A program made the position numbers and the translations under genes. Positions 12,252 through 26,000 of a DNA stretch of 64,000 bases are shown here, one piece after another. The notes under the pieces were generated by a model. That model had not been told where the DNA came from, ran no database searches, and saw nothing but the letters and a program-made list of their open reading frames with translations. Each line of letters opens with the position of its first letter. Position 1 is the first letter of the stretch. This DNA is from Callipepla californica brunnescens (Eukaryota > Chordata > Aves > Galliformes > Odontophoridae), in NCBI GenBank assembly GCA_023055505.1, contig JALIRH010000002.1:15771244-15835243 (forward strand). Reading direction: 5' to 3'.

Positions 12252-12287
12252 GGGCGGATCTTCCCGTGGTGTTGCGCGGCGGCCGGC

Positions 12288-12405
12288 ATGGAGGGAGCCG
12301 CGCACTGCTCGCTGGAGGCCAAGCGGCCGCTCCTGGACCCCAAGTTCGAGGGCTACAAGCTGTCCTTGGAGCCGCTGGCCTGCTACCAGCTGGGGCTGGA
12401 CGCGG
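12288..12405 (+). CDS. NUDCD1: NUDCD1 coding exon 1
   Basis: Encodes residues 1-39 plus one base; donor gtgagg follows GCGG. The frame is open upstream as well (an ATG at 12174 is in frame), but the family's N-terminus starts at 12288. Confidence 0.95.
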
Positions 12406-15400
12406 GTGAGGAGCGGGGACGGGGATTTGGGGCGGTTCGGAGCGTGCTGTCTGAAACGAATACGTAGGAATTAGAGGCGTAAGGACGAAGTTAATTTTGT
12501 TATGAAGTGTAACATTGCTCTTTGCCATGGTCTTGTCCTTGATGCGATGTTTTGTGTATAAGATGAGAGAATGCTTTGTGGTTCTCAGATGTGTGCATTG
12601 CATACCTATTTTAAACTGATGATGACTCAATATTTTTGTTAAAGTCTTTGATTTATGGAGCTTCTAATGCATCTAGTGCGTTTGGGTACTTTGCCTAATA
12701 CTTACAGTAACCGTTGTGATAGAAATTTGGTGTATATCTGTGCTTCTTTCTTTATCCTCTCACTACAGCACAGCGATCCAGACTCATTTTCAGTCCTTAT
12801 TTGCCGGCCCTACTAAGTCATAAATACCAAATTTTATATTCTGTTCTCTGCTTTTGTGTATATGTAGCGTAAAACTCTTATTTTTCTTTTTTGTTTTTCT
12901 TCTAATTATTAACATGAAATATAAACCAAACCATGCCCTGTATTTTTCTTCTAGATGTTTTCTTGGTCTGTACTTCAAGCTGTTCAGCCTTATGATACTG
13001 CTGTCTCACTCTTCCTGTTGTTTTCTGCTTACTTCAAGGCAGTTTCCTTTTAGTACAGAGATGTTCTGTTTCTGAATGTTGTGTTTTCTGTTATCAGTGG
13101 TCTACATTTATGATATGCTGAAGGCTTCCTTCCATAACTTGCAGTGCATGTTGGGCAGAAGTTACGGGTTGAGTTGTAGAGACCATGCATGACCTGTAGG
13201 TTGTGGCTTTTTTGAACAAGAGAAGAAATTAATCCTGTGTGAGAGGGCCAGGGACTTCAATTTTATTTCCTGGACCTAGGAATGAGTAAAAGATAATAAC
13301 CAAGGAAAATGTCAAATAATTAAGAACACTGACAGCGTGATTAATTTATATTTTCATTTACATCTGTGTGCAGAAATATGATGGTGGAATCTGGAAGATT
13401 AAAATGGCTGTGAGATTTTTGTTTGCTTTCCAGGAAGGTACTTCAGGAGTGGTTGTCTCAAATGACCTCAGGGATTTGGAGTTCTGCCTGTGTGGCATCA
13501 CAAATTTAATGGCAGTAAGATGAAAGTGTAGGTTTTAGAGTTCTTGGACTATGTGATAATAAATAGTTCTACTTAAGAGCAAGCACCTGTTTCTGAGTTA
13601 TCTGCTGTTGTTGAAGTATTTACGTAGTGTTATGACAAACTTGAGTGTTAAGCATTATCTTTTTTGCCAGTATTGTCATCTGAGTTTTTAGATTTGTCAG
13701 TTTTTATGAATTGCACTGCTACCTATAAAACCAAATGAGATAAAGGATACTTGGAATTGATGCAGTCTTGCATTGTTGGAACAGGTGGATGCTGCTGGAC
13801 ACCTTATGCTGGTTGTCATGCTCGTGGACTACAGCAGTCTTCATTCTCTGACTATCTTGCAAAGCTTAGTATGCAGTACTAATTTGCCTGTAATTGTCAA
13901 TTTGTAGTTGCCATGAGTTTGCTGGACAAATGTGCAAGTGAAGCAGAAAGAAGTATAAAATGGCTTTCTATTTCTTTATTGGATCTGATGGTGGAGAACA
14001 AGTTCATAGTGATTTTCTTAAATAATAATGGTGGAAAGGAATGGTGAAATGCTGTTAGAATAAGTTTAGGTGCTGTAATTCACTTGTTCTTTGCCCATTT
14101 CTTCCTTACTTGGCACCCGTTCTGTCCCAGTTCACTTCAACTTTCATAAACATTTCTCTTTCTGACCTCTCATCCTGGTATTTCAACTACTAATGAATCT
14201 CATGGTATTACTGCTTTAATACCCAACTCTTCATCTTCAGTTTTTTTCCTTATTTTCTTTAGTTCCTGATACCAGGGTTTAGGTCTTAGGCCTTATGCAA
14301 CTATTCTTGTGTTGTGCTTACATTTCTTGAGAAGGAAACAAGTGATGTATAGATATTAACTATTGTTAGTGAAGACGGTTCCCACAGCTGGCACGAGTCA
14401 GCTTACAAGCTGTTTTGATGGTGGTATCCTCACAAATGTCTCACCAGTTTTTAGGTCTTGTTTGATTTTTTTTATGTTCACTTGAGTGTGGAGCAGATCC
14501 CGTTTATGTTCATATCTGTGTTAGGAACTTGATTGAGCAAAAATGCTTTGTGAAATGGTACCTGTAGGCAAAGCATGCTTGTTCTCAGCAAGCTGTGCAC
14601 TTGTTAATGCACTGAACACAAAAGTTTACTTTTAACATCTGCTACAGTAGACTAAGAAAATCTTGTACTTTTCGTTAGCTACAAGAGTTAACACTTAAAA
14701 ACGAGTGTTTTTAAGAGTAAAACATAGTTTTTAAAAGAAAACAGATTCCAAGAGAGAAGGATCTCTGCATGCTGTCCATTGATAACTGGAGAATAAACTA
14801 ATGGACTGTCTTCTGCTAGTAAAATTGTATGTGAAATACTAAATTCCTTCCACTGGGTGGCATTGCAAAACAAAGTATAACATAAGGGCGTGTAACATAT
14901 AACATGGGGTGCCCCAAAATTATGTGTTGATAAATTTAGTTTACATATCTTTAAGTATTTTGAAGTCATTGTGTTCAGTAAAACATCTGAAAATGTAGAG
15001 TTTTTATTTCACACACTTTCTTCGCTTTTTTTCCGAATTCAGCTGAAGGTAGACTCAAGTCTTCAGTATGTATTTAAAGTACTTTTATTCATTTAAAGTA
15101 TTTGTTTTTTCAGATAATTTTTTTTTTCATTGCAGGGTAATAATAAGATCCAATTAGGCTAGGAACATTTTGTTCTTTTCATTGATTCTTCTGAATTGTT
15201 TTGTACACAGTCCTTTTGTTATTAAGTAAATCTGTTATTGGTGAAAATCTTGGATTAATTAGCTTGAAAATATTTTCAGTCAAATTATTTTTTCAGTCAT
15301 GGAGCTGGTGACATACAGTCCTAGAGAAGCGATATAATTTTCTTTATGCTTGTCTAAAATACCACACCTCACTGGGGTTGATGGGTTATAATACTGAAAG

Positions 15401-18400
15401 CTGAGATTTAATTTATACATTCTGTACATTCCTTCTCTTTACTGGCATGACAGAGTGTGAGTTAATGTTTTTGGATTTCTGTAGTGTGGATTTGTTTACC
15501 AGAAACTGAAATGAGGCTGTGTATTATTTTGTAGGATTAGCTGTCATAAATTGCTGCTTGTTAGTTGAACCCAAAAAGTTGGAGCTACTGAATTAGTCTG
15601 TCTTAGATTCAGTTCCTTTTTTAAAAACAAGGGAAAAAAAAAAACCCTATGTGAATAAGATGATTTTCTGATTAAGTATTTCTTTTTTTTCTCATTATAC
15701 TAGCTTCTATTTTGCCGGTTCTACTCTCTATTCCCTCTATTGATTTTTCTCATTTTTTCTGAGGACCATCAAAAGTTGAACTGGGAAGGCTGCAGAAAGG
15801 AAAGAATATAACTTCATCATAGTATAAAATCTATAAACTATCTGAGCACGTGGCATGTGATAGCAGATGGCATTTGTGTGCAGATTTCACCTGATCACAG
15901 AATGAACCTCATTTAATCTAATGATTTATTGGTAGAGAGATGTATAAACAGGATACATTCTGTAAGCTGTTGATAACCATATCTGAAGTGATATGTGAAA
16001 AGTACACATTTGTTTAGCTTTCCAGGTTTAAAATTACGTATGGTATAGTTTCTGACTTCTGTTTATGAAGAGTTAATTGCATAATTCATCTTGAGAGATC
16101 TGGATCTCTTTTTACCAACTCCTGATTATGCAGGGCTTCTCAGAACAACCAGCTGGAAATCTTGAGGACAGGGACTTTATTCATGTTCTTTCATCCTTTA
16201 TAGAATTCTTTGATCTTACAGTCAGCTGAACCATGGTGTATTGTTCCAAAATTTTTCTTGAAAAGTTCTGAATTGCTTTAGGAAGCAGACAGTTTTAACT
16301 GTTTTTAATGTTTGTACGTATTTTAGTTAAAGTTCTACTAGCAACAGTGTGCCTGGGGGGGAGGAAAGGGTAGAAGACAAAATAAGACTACCTTAGCTTT
16401 TCTGTATTGAAAACACATTACATGTTTCAGAATGTGAGTTATAGTTTCCAAATATAAGTACACTAATCTGTGCAGAAATTAGATTATATGTACTTGGTTT
16501 CACTGGAAATAATTGTCTTGGGTTATATTTGGTTTTGTCTTTAATTGTTTACAGACCATTCACATCACCTTACATCTTGTTAGGAAAATTATCTGTGATA
16601 ATGACCGTCCAAACAGCTTTAACACTCATTTCCATAACACAACTTTTTAATTTCTTTTACAATGTAATTTACTGTAAAATATTCTAACTAGTTATAGTAG
16701 AAATTGGAGTGGGTAGCACCTTATGACAGGTGTGTTTTCTTTGCTTCTTTTTTTTTGTTTTTAACATTCTAGCTTTTTTCTTTGGGCCATGTCTTAGGAA
16801 AGAGTAATTGTTAATTGCAGCGATGCTGAAATCTCCCCACTGTGGTGAATATGAATAATGATTTGAGTTAAGTGGAATTAATGCCCTTGGTTTGCAAATA
16901 TCAACAATGATTAGGAGACTAATTGCTAATTATGCCATCATTTTACAAACATTTTATACAGCATGACTGGAATATTTTTTCTTAATTAATCAGACAGTGT
17001 ATCTTGCATAGTTTCCTACAGCTCCAGTTAATAGCTAGTATCTGTAATGGGGTCAGTTTTGAGCCCTTGGTGATTATCTGATTGATGATACGTATCATGA
17101 TAGCGATTCAGCAGCACTGATTGTTCTGGAAAATTAACTACTATTTGAAGTAATCTCTGCAGTAAGTAGAATAAAATACTACTGCTTCAGTAGGTTTTAA
17201 ATCAACGTTAAAGAAGAGTGTAAGAAGTCGAAGATGAGGACTTCTGGATAGAGTTGTGAATGGTTCCAGTGAAGATGGCGTGAAACTTCTTTACCGTGTT
17301 TCTGAGCAGAAAAAGAAAAAAGTGGAAGTTCTAGCAGTGGTAGTTAGAATAACTAATGTGACCTTAAAATCATAGAATCATCCAAGTTTTAAGGGACTCT
17401 TAAAGGTCATCCAGTCTAACTCCCCTGCAATGAACTGGGACACCTAGAGCTCAGAGCCACATCCAGTTGATGTCTCCAAGGTCGGTGCAAGTGCCGTCTC
17501 TCTGGGCGCTTCAGTGCCTCACCACCCTTACTGTAAAAAACTTCTCTTACCTCCAAAAAACCTTTCTTATATCCTTCTCACCTCTTTGTTAGCTTCTCTG
17601 TGTTTGGTATATGAAGCTTACTCATTGTGAGCTGACAGTTCACTTGTAACTTTCTGAAGGATTTTTCTTGTTATGTGAAGTTTGAGATAAACTACTTACA
17701 GGGAAACTATGGATCCTGGGATGCCTGTACTGGAGACTGAGTAATTCTAATCTACTTGAGACTATTTTAGAAGGATAGGCTAGATCTTTGCTATAGTACT
17801 TTCTTGAACTTGGAAGTTTTCTGTACTTAGAGATGTTGAAGCTACTCAATCTCTGTAAAGATGTGGAGTAGGAGGAAGGAGTTACATCTGGTTTAAATAA
17901 CTTGCTTAGTCTTATGCAGATAATTCACTCTAAAATTACTGGTAGCTGAGGAGAAGTTTTCAGTTTGCTCAGGTGGGTGGTTATAGGTAGCATGCTCCCT
18001 ATCCCGAAGAAGGTACTATTATTAGTGAACAGCCATTCTTTGCAGACTGTCAGATAAAGAAAACTTGCATTGAAATCTTGATGATATCTTGGAGATTGCT
18101 GGAAGATTTCTTCAACCTGAGTGAAAGTTCTAGGAAAGTGCTTTTTCAGTAATGACCATGTACTAATTATGCTTTGTACCGTCTTAATCATTTGCTTTGC
18201 AGGTTTTGATAGCATGATTTCGAATTTAACATTATAAAATGCACATAGCTAGAGAGAGATTTCTTTTGTCCATTGTTGTCTTTGACTTACAGTTGACCAG
18301 AATGATTTTCTTTTCTTTAATACAGTATATGTTTCCAGAATGATTAGTCTACTTTAAAAGTAGAGTTAAAATTAGATTTTTACAAGGTTGTTGCTTGTGT

Positions 18401-21400
18401 GCTTCCATTTTTGTGAGGGCAGTTGACAAATTAGGGAGACCTCAACAAATGTTGGAGGGAGTCAGTGTAGGCCAATATGGTAATGGTTAGTGATTGTGCA
18501 TGCAGGACCTGCTTTCCTAGTTCATAGCGATATTGTTTGTTGTTTAACTACATAGGCATAATATGTTTATCTTCAAATAAACTAGATCTACAGGCTATGG
18601 ATGGATTAATTGTTCTAAAATTATTAAGAGTTAACAATATTTCTCAATATCTAAGTTATTAAGTTCAAGTAATTTCTCTCTCTTTTTTTCTAGCTGTAGC
18701 AGAAGTGAAACTTCGTGATGATCAGTATACCCTTGACCACATGCGTGCTTTTGGCATGTATAATTATCTTCACCTTGACCCCTGGTACCAGGATAATGTC
18801 TACTATGTTGACCAATTTGGAAGGGTTATGAATTTGTCAGTGACTCTGGTAAGCAGAAGTTTATTTTTAAAATAATTGAATTTGAATGGGTGGAGATGAG
18901 GTAGAAAACATGTCAAGGAGAATCCAGATACAAAACTGGAGAGGAAACAACTGCTAGGAAGAGGGGGAGATTGACAAAAATAGGTTTTAATAGTGGTTTA
19001 AGGATTTTCAGTGAAAATTTCTGATTTTTTTTCATTAATGATATTTTACTAATATTGCACTGCATTAATACGGTAAGTTATTCCATTGCAAGGAAGATAA
19101 ACATATGGTGACAAGCTGAAGAAAAGAGCAGATGCTTCTTTGCCACTTGCCAGAGGTTTCTCATCTATTTTGTTTGATGTTAGTCTGTTTGCTAATTTGA
19201 AAATCCAATCATTGTAGATGGAAGGGGTGAAAAGCTGTGAGATTAAGAATTATAAATGAAAGCATATGTAGACTAATAGCTTAATCTGTGAATGGCAGGA
19301 TGGAGGCAAAAAACACTTGTGGCTCTAGGCAAATTTGAAATAGAGAATAAGCTAGACCAGGTCAGAAAAACATGGCAGTCCTCTGCTCTTATAGTGATGA
19401 AAATGACTGTCTTACATATTCAGTTCTTTGGAGGCATTTGAATGCTGAATTTCCACTGCAGAACCATTGTTTCTTCTGGAGCAGAGAAAACATGGCTGCA
19501 TGGATGCCATGTTACTGGTACATACAGTTAGCAGACCTTGCTCATTACGGAACAGAAGACTTATCCATGGTGATTTTACAACTATCACAATGTCTTCTTA
19601 GCTCTAAACGTATAATTTAGAATAAGATTAAATCACTGATGATTTTGATTTGTACTCTAATGAGTAATAAATTGTACTTACAGTTTTTTTTTACCAATAA
19701 GTATGTGGTTTTTTTTGTTCTCATGATGATTCAACTTAATCCTTTCGAATCAAATATACCCTCATCTATCAAGAATGAAAAGAAGTCCAGAATTGTATAG
19801 TTATTAGCTAATTTGAAGAATAATGCTTCGTTTATAGCCAGCTATTAGTCACCCTGGAGACTTTCAAGGTCAGGGTGCATCAGGCCTTGCTCAGCCTGAT
19901 CTAGCTGTGATATCCCTGTTCATTGCGGGGGAGTTGGACTGGATGGCCTTCAGAGGTCTCTTCCAACACTAAGGTTTCTATGATTCTATTTGGATTTTAT
20001 GTTGAGAAAGGTAATAATGTGTAGATGCTTCCTAAGATAGTTCTGTCACTAATTGATTCAAGGCAGCTGTTGTTTTGTTTTGTTTTTTTTCCAAGAGAAA
20101 AGTTTTTAAGAAAGTTAATGTTTTGTTGATGTACTGTCATGCTACCAGAATGTCAAATAAATGACTACTACTATCTTGTGTCCTAGTATGCAGTACTGTG
20201 CTGTTTTGCAAAATAAATGTATTTGCATATGCATAAAAAGGAATTTCTGTTCAGAAACATCAACAAGACTTCTCATTTCAAATGTGCCTCTGCAAATATT
20301 CGTGAAGTCTATGTTATAAACAATGTTGTTTCAAGCTAAGTATAGTTTACAAGTTAACAAAAGCAACTATTGCACTGAATGTATTCTCTTTAGCATAAGA
20401 TAAAACAGGTTATTATGCTTATCCCAAATCCAAACTGAAAGATGGTTGTCTTTTTTCTTTAATAAGTGATTATTGCAAGTGAAGTTGAAGATGTCATCTG
20501 TTAATGTTATGTTGTACTGCCCAAAACTGCACTCAGTGGTTGAGGTGAGGTCACACCAGCACCAAGCGCAGTGGAACAGTCCCTTCTCATGCGTGGCTGG
20601 CAGTGTTGGGCATGATGCCCCCCAGGATATAGTTGGTCCTTTTGGCTGCTAGGGCACACAGTGTGCTGCTGACTTTTCTTCAACCTCAGTCAGCCAGAAC
20701 CCCAAGATCCATGGAGTTGCTCACCTGGTTCTCATTCCCCAGCCTGTACAAAGTCAGGTTTGCCCTGTTCCAGGTGCAGAATGCTTCATGTAGTTGATGA
20801 TTGCCTAGCCCTGTAGTTTGTCAGGAGCTCTCTGCAAAGCTCCTTTACCCTCAAGTGTCAATAGCTCTTCCCATTTTAGTATTATCTTAAGACTTCATAC
20901 TAGTGAGCAGCAAAGGGAGACTATTAAAAGAGCATTTTCTTTCTTGCCTTCTAGGTGGGAGGCTCTGTGATGTGAAAATTTTATTAATTAATGTTTTCAG
21001 AATGGTTGACTCCTGACATTCTTCTTCTGTTGATAAATCTAAAGTGGGCTGTAGAAGATTAAATGATTGATAGTTGATAATTTTTAAAAACAAAATTACA
21101 TGCAAAACTATTTGAAGCTTGCTGTTGTGATTCACTTGAAGGCTGTCAGAAATGTGGTCTTCTGTAGCGTTGCATAGCATATCCCTGTAATTCACAGTTC
21201 TGGGGCTGAAGCTTTTTCTTTCTACAATTTATGTTCATTTTTTCCAATTCACTGCAATCATGTAACTTGTTACAGTGAATTGCTTTTATTTCAGAAAATA
21301 CTGCCATTCAGTAAGACCTCAGGAAATTTTAGTAGACAATGAGGAAATGAAAAGTGCTGGGGTGTGGAGTGTGTTTGTTCTTTCTTTGTTTTTAATTCTT

Positions 21401-22999
21401 ACATTTTCCCTTCTTGAATGTATTCTAAATTAGGTGAATAATTTAAGGGTTGTAGTGATGCAACTAAATCTACAGAGTGATCCTGGATGCTACAAGTGAT
21501 TAAAAATCTAATTTGCATCTTTTCTGTTGCACGTTTCAGAATTGCCCTTGTACCTTTTCCTAGAGAACAGTAATCCCTAGTAGGAATTCAAGTAGAGCCA
21601 GAAGACAAGCAGGCTATCTGTTTGTCATCTGGTCTTTTATAACAGTGCTTATTAAAATGGTACTTACACAAATCCAGTTCTTGCCTAACTGTGACTGTGT
21701 TCTAAATACATATCTGATTTCAATAACATTTGGAAAATATGATAGATTTGAAATTGTCTCTAATATGCTATCTCAAAAACAAGACCTGTATGCCATGCTT
21801 GCATGCACGAATGTTCTCTTTTTTTGTGTTGCAGATATGTGCACTAGTTGAGTAAAAAAGAGGGTTCAAGTTTGTTTTTGTTTAGAAATGGTGTAAATTA
21901 ACTTTTTTAGTACAATTCTCTGGTTTTTATTTCATTTAAGGTCTCCAGGTTCTTACTGGGATTGAAGTGTGTGAGGTGAATGGTAAATTACACAGGCATG
22001 TTGGGAGAAAAGAAGTAAAAATCTTTTAAATACAAAATGTAAATTAGTGCTGTGAATTTGAACCAAAAAAAACAACAAAGTGTTGAAATTCCCATTATAA
22101 AACACTTATGTTTTCAGTAAACAGCTTAAATCCTGAAATTCTACCACATTTTCCACATACGTGGAAGTGATGCTTGGCTACCTACATTTTTCCAAATAGG
22201 CTCTATTACATGAACTGGTGAATTGCTGTTGAGGTTTGTTGTTCTCCATTTTCTGCAATGGTGAAAATGATTAGTACTTCACAAAGTGACTCTGCTTATA
22301 GGACACTGCTCTACAAAAGCCAAGAGAAGTTTTCAGGCTACCTACAGATTTGACAGCTTATGATAATCGCCTCTGTGCCTCAATATACTTCTCATCTTCC
22401 ACGTGGGTTACCATTTCTGATGGAACAGGAAGACTATATTTGATTAAATCAGGCAAGCGTGGAAACAGTGCATTGGAAAAGTGGGAGGTAAGTCTTCAAA
22501 ATAACATACCAAAGAACTGTACGTTTACCACACAATTTTTGGTCCTGAATTTAATATGAGAATTGTACGCGTTAGGTTTGTGTCCAAGCATAAAAATCAT
22601 TTGAATTATTTCTTTATGTGAAAATAAAAATCTGTAAAATTCAAGTGATTGAATAGAAACGTTTTGACTGAAAAAGAATCTGTCTAAACAGAGTGAATAT
22701 GTCTAAATAGGTGACTATGCACCTGTCAAGCTGAACTACTGAGAACCATTTTCCCTTTCCCTTCCCTATTTTTATGGATCTACCTAGATTTTCTTTCCAC
22801 CATCTTTTATTGTTTATTATTTCCTCTGACCCGTGGAATAATATTTTTTAAAATGCTTGAAATTATTGTCAATTGAGCTAAATACCATTTTTAATCTTAA
22901 GTTAGAAGGCTTCTAGATGGCTTGTACTGAGGTAATTGAACATGAAAGGCTCACTGTTTAATGTGTCCCGTCTTTAAAGTGTGTCCACAGGGAATAGAA

Positions 23000-23044
<45 letters not shown>

Positions 23045-26000
23045 GATTAAACAGCTTTGATAATTAGCCCTGAAAGCTTCATGCAGAATAGGTATAATCT
23101 AAATTGTAGTATTTCCACATCTGTGGGAGAGAAAATGTTCATGCTGTACACTTAGTTCTGGAAAATTATTGGTGCTTAGTGTTTGTTTGTTTTTTATTTA
23201 ACTTGGTGGTTGTAACTGAAGCATATGTTTCTCATGATTTAATAGCTTACAAAATCAGTTATTTTAAACCGTCTTGTGAAGGAGCATTTCTGATATCTGT
23301 GGAGCAGTGGTTTTACTATAGCAATAATGTTATTTGTTAGTTCTACGCAACACGTAGTAAAGGTCAGTTTCTGCTTCAGCTACTGTGTGTTTTGGTTTAT
23401 TGTTTCTCTTTATTTCTGAAAGATGAATTTGATGTAAAATTACCACATTTTTCATACAACTTTTTAATTAGAGGACAGTTTTCCACACAGTCAAGGAGTT
23501 TTTAATATTGACAGGACATCAAGTATATATCTGGAAGTGGAGGGTTTAAGCATGGTGGAGTAGCTCCTTTCTCTGCACAATTTGAGAGTTCAGTCAAAAG
23601 GAAGCTGATTGTCCTGTGATTTAATAAAGACATTTTTGTAGATTTTTGTGCTTTATTTAGTGAACCATGGCAATGATTCTATAATATAAACAATAATAAA
23701 AATATTTCAGAACACTTTCTTGATAACCAAGGAAGGATGTTCCAGAAATACATAGAATACTTCTGTTACAAGAGAACTTCAGGGAACATCTAGTTCAACT
23801 GTGTGAACACTTCAGAACTAGCCCGAAATTAATGTGATTTGTGGCAAGCAAATTCTAATTGATTTAATGTTCACTGAAACCTTTCACTAATGTTTGAGTC
23901 TTTGAATTTTTACTGACTAAACTTCTACTTCCATTTTGTTTTCCAGATTGTGTTTAATGAAGAACTAGGCAGTCCATTTATTATAGCACATAGTGTTTCA
24001 TTTGTAAAATCTGATAAACATTCAGTGGCTGTGCTGCTGCTTAGGGTAGAAAAAGATGAACTGGACACAAAAGGAAGTGGATTTCATATTACCTTGGAAT
24101 GGGTTACATTTGTGGAGATGGGCAAAGTGGGTAAGTGTTTTACTGGTGGGTAAGGGAAAAAAAGAAAACTAAACCTAAGCAGTATAAAAACAATGCAAAA
24201 AAAAAAAAAACACAAACACCTCAGCTATTAACGCTTTCATTCTTTGCTTTAATTGTTGATTGTTCCTCAGTTTCTGATATTTGCACCCCACCAGAACTCT
24301 CAACAGATTTTAAATAGGTAATTTTTTTTTTTTTCCACTTCGAGATGAAGTTCTGACTTGTAGACCTACAGTATGACAAACTAAGTCTTCTAATTGTATA
24401 GATGAAACCTTGCTCTGTGTTGGATTATAATGACTGTATCTATTCTATTAATAGCTCCCTGTCCACACTTTTTAGAAAAGAGGAGGGGCTTTGATTGAAC
24501 ACTACAGAGGACCAGAATTACATAAACTATTTTTAGCATATAAAATAACTCGTTAAGGCCACACAAATTACACCGGTTTATACATTATTATCTGTATTAT
24601 ACTGTAACATTGATGTTTCTGTAAACTTAACACTGAGGTGAATTATGACACTTTGGACTACTAGAGTGGTTTAGAAGAACTTTACCATCGTGCTCTGGTC
24701 TTATCTAATGTCTGTATTAATAAATTCCTGGTTTTTATTTTTTCTTTTCCTGTTTGTTTCAAGCAAAGCTGTAGTCGCAAGTACGGCAAATTCTTTTAAT
24801 TTAATAATAAGAGGTGAAAGATAATTGTGAAAAATCAAACAATTATTAGAGAATTATCACCTGTCAGAATTTGATCATGTTTGCAGAATCACAGCATTGT
24901 AGGGATTGGAAGGGACCTCTAAAGAACACAGAGTCCAACCCTCTGCCCAAGCAGCTCCCTAACCCAGGTTGCACAGGTAGGTGTCCAGGCGGCTCTGGAA
25001 TGTCTCCAGAGAAGGAGACTCCACCACCTCTCTGTGCAGCTGTGCCAGTGCTCTGTCACTGCACTGGGAAGAAGTTCCTATGCACCCTTATGTGGAACTA
25101 CCTCTGCATCAGTTTGTGGCCATTTCCCCTCATCCTACCATCACACGCCACTGAAAAGAGTCCAGCTTCATCCCTTTGCCTCCCACTTCTTAGATATTTA
25201 TAGATATTTTTTAGGTATTTACATATGTTGTTAGTTAATTGCTTAAGAATTTGTTTCTAAAAACTGTTCTTATAAAAAGTTGATCAAATGCGAAGTACTC
25301 TGAGTCCAGTTAGGTTTTAATTAAAGAAGAACAAACTCTGGAACCTCTCACCTTGCCTGTGTCTTAAGTCATTGGTACTCATGTTTGGGAGCACAAAAGG
25401 ATAACGCGCAGTCCCTGATGCCAGTAGCTAACACAACTAGGACCTCCTCAGCTTTTGTAAGACATAGGCCTTCAAAAGTGAAGGCAGGCTAGCATTTTCC
25501 ATTACAGGCAAAGTGTTATCAGAAGCTGTGTCATTGTTTCTTAAGCTTTGATTTCTAAAAATATTTTGAAGGCCTATTTTTACAGAGACAGAGTAGTTTT
25601 GTGAATTGCTGTGCTAGCTGTAATTAAAGAAGACATCATAAGAAAAAAGGAAAAATGTTCATTTTGGGATCTATGTATGTAATAAAGTCACTAAAAAAGG
25701 GATTTCCTTTTAAACTACTGTTATATAACTTGTAGGATTGCTTCTCATTTGTGTTTTGTGAGGTTCTTGTACAAGAATTTCATCCCTAGAAACTGCTTCT
25801 AACATCCCCTATTACTAATCAATTTTTTTCTTCATTTTATAGATGAACATAGATATGAAATCTGCAAAAGGAGAGTTTTACAAGGAAAATCAGTCCCCCA
25901 TTATGCAGCAGTAGAGCCGAGTGGAGATGGTCTAATGATTATTTCCTACAAACCATTCAAATTTGTACAAGAAGAAGAAGAAATTTTAGAAGAAAATGAC

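Larger units (their letters stand above)
11840..12460. promoter_or_regulatory. CpG-rich bidirectional promoter of ENY2 and NUDCD1
   Basis: In an otherwise AT-rich window this block is dense in CpG and GC, with many GCGC and CGGCGG runs. It holds the first coding exons of both divergent genes. No TATA box is obvious between the two start codons. It contains a ZNF143-like site (12233-12251) and a stretch CCGGGAAATG at about 12168 that resembles ETS or E2F sites. A housekeeping-type shared promoter fits the ubiquitous roles of both genes. Island limits are judged by eye. Confidence 0.85.

Noticed and set aside
11901..12287. Open frame running into NUDCD1 from 11901
   Set aside because: Its upstream ATG lies inside the antisense of ENY2 exon 1. 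CpG-rich DNA often lacks stops; only the part from 12174 deserves a check.
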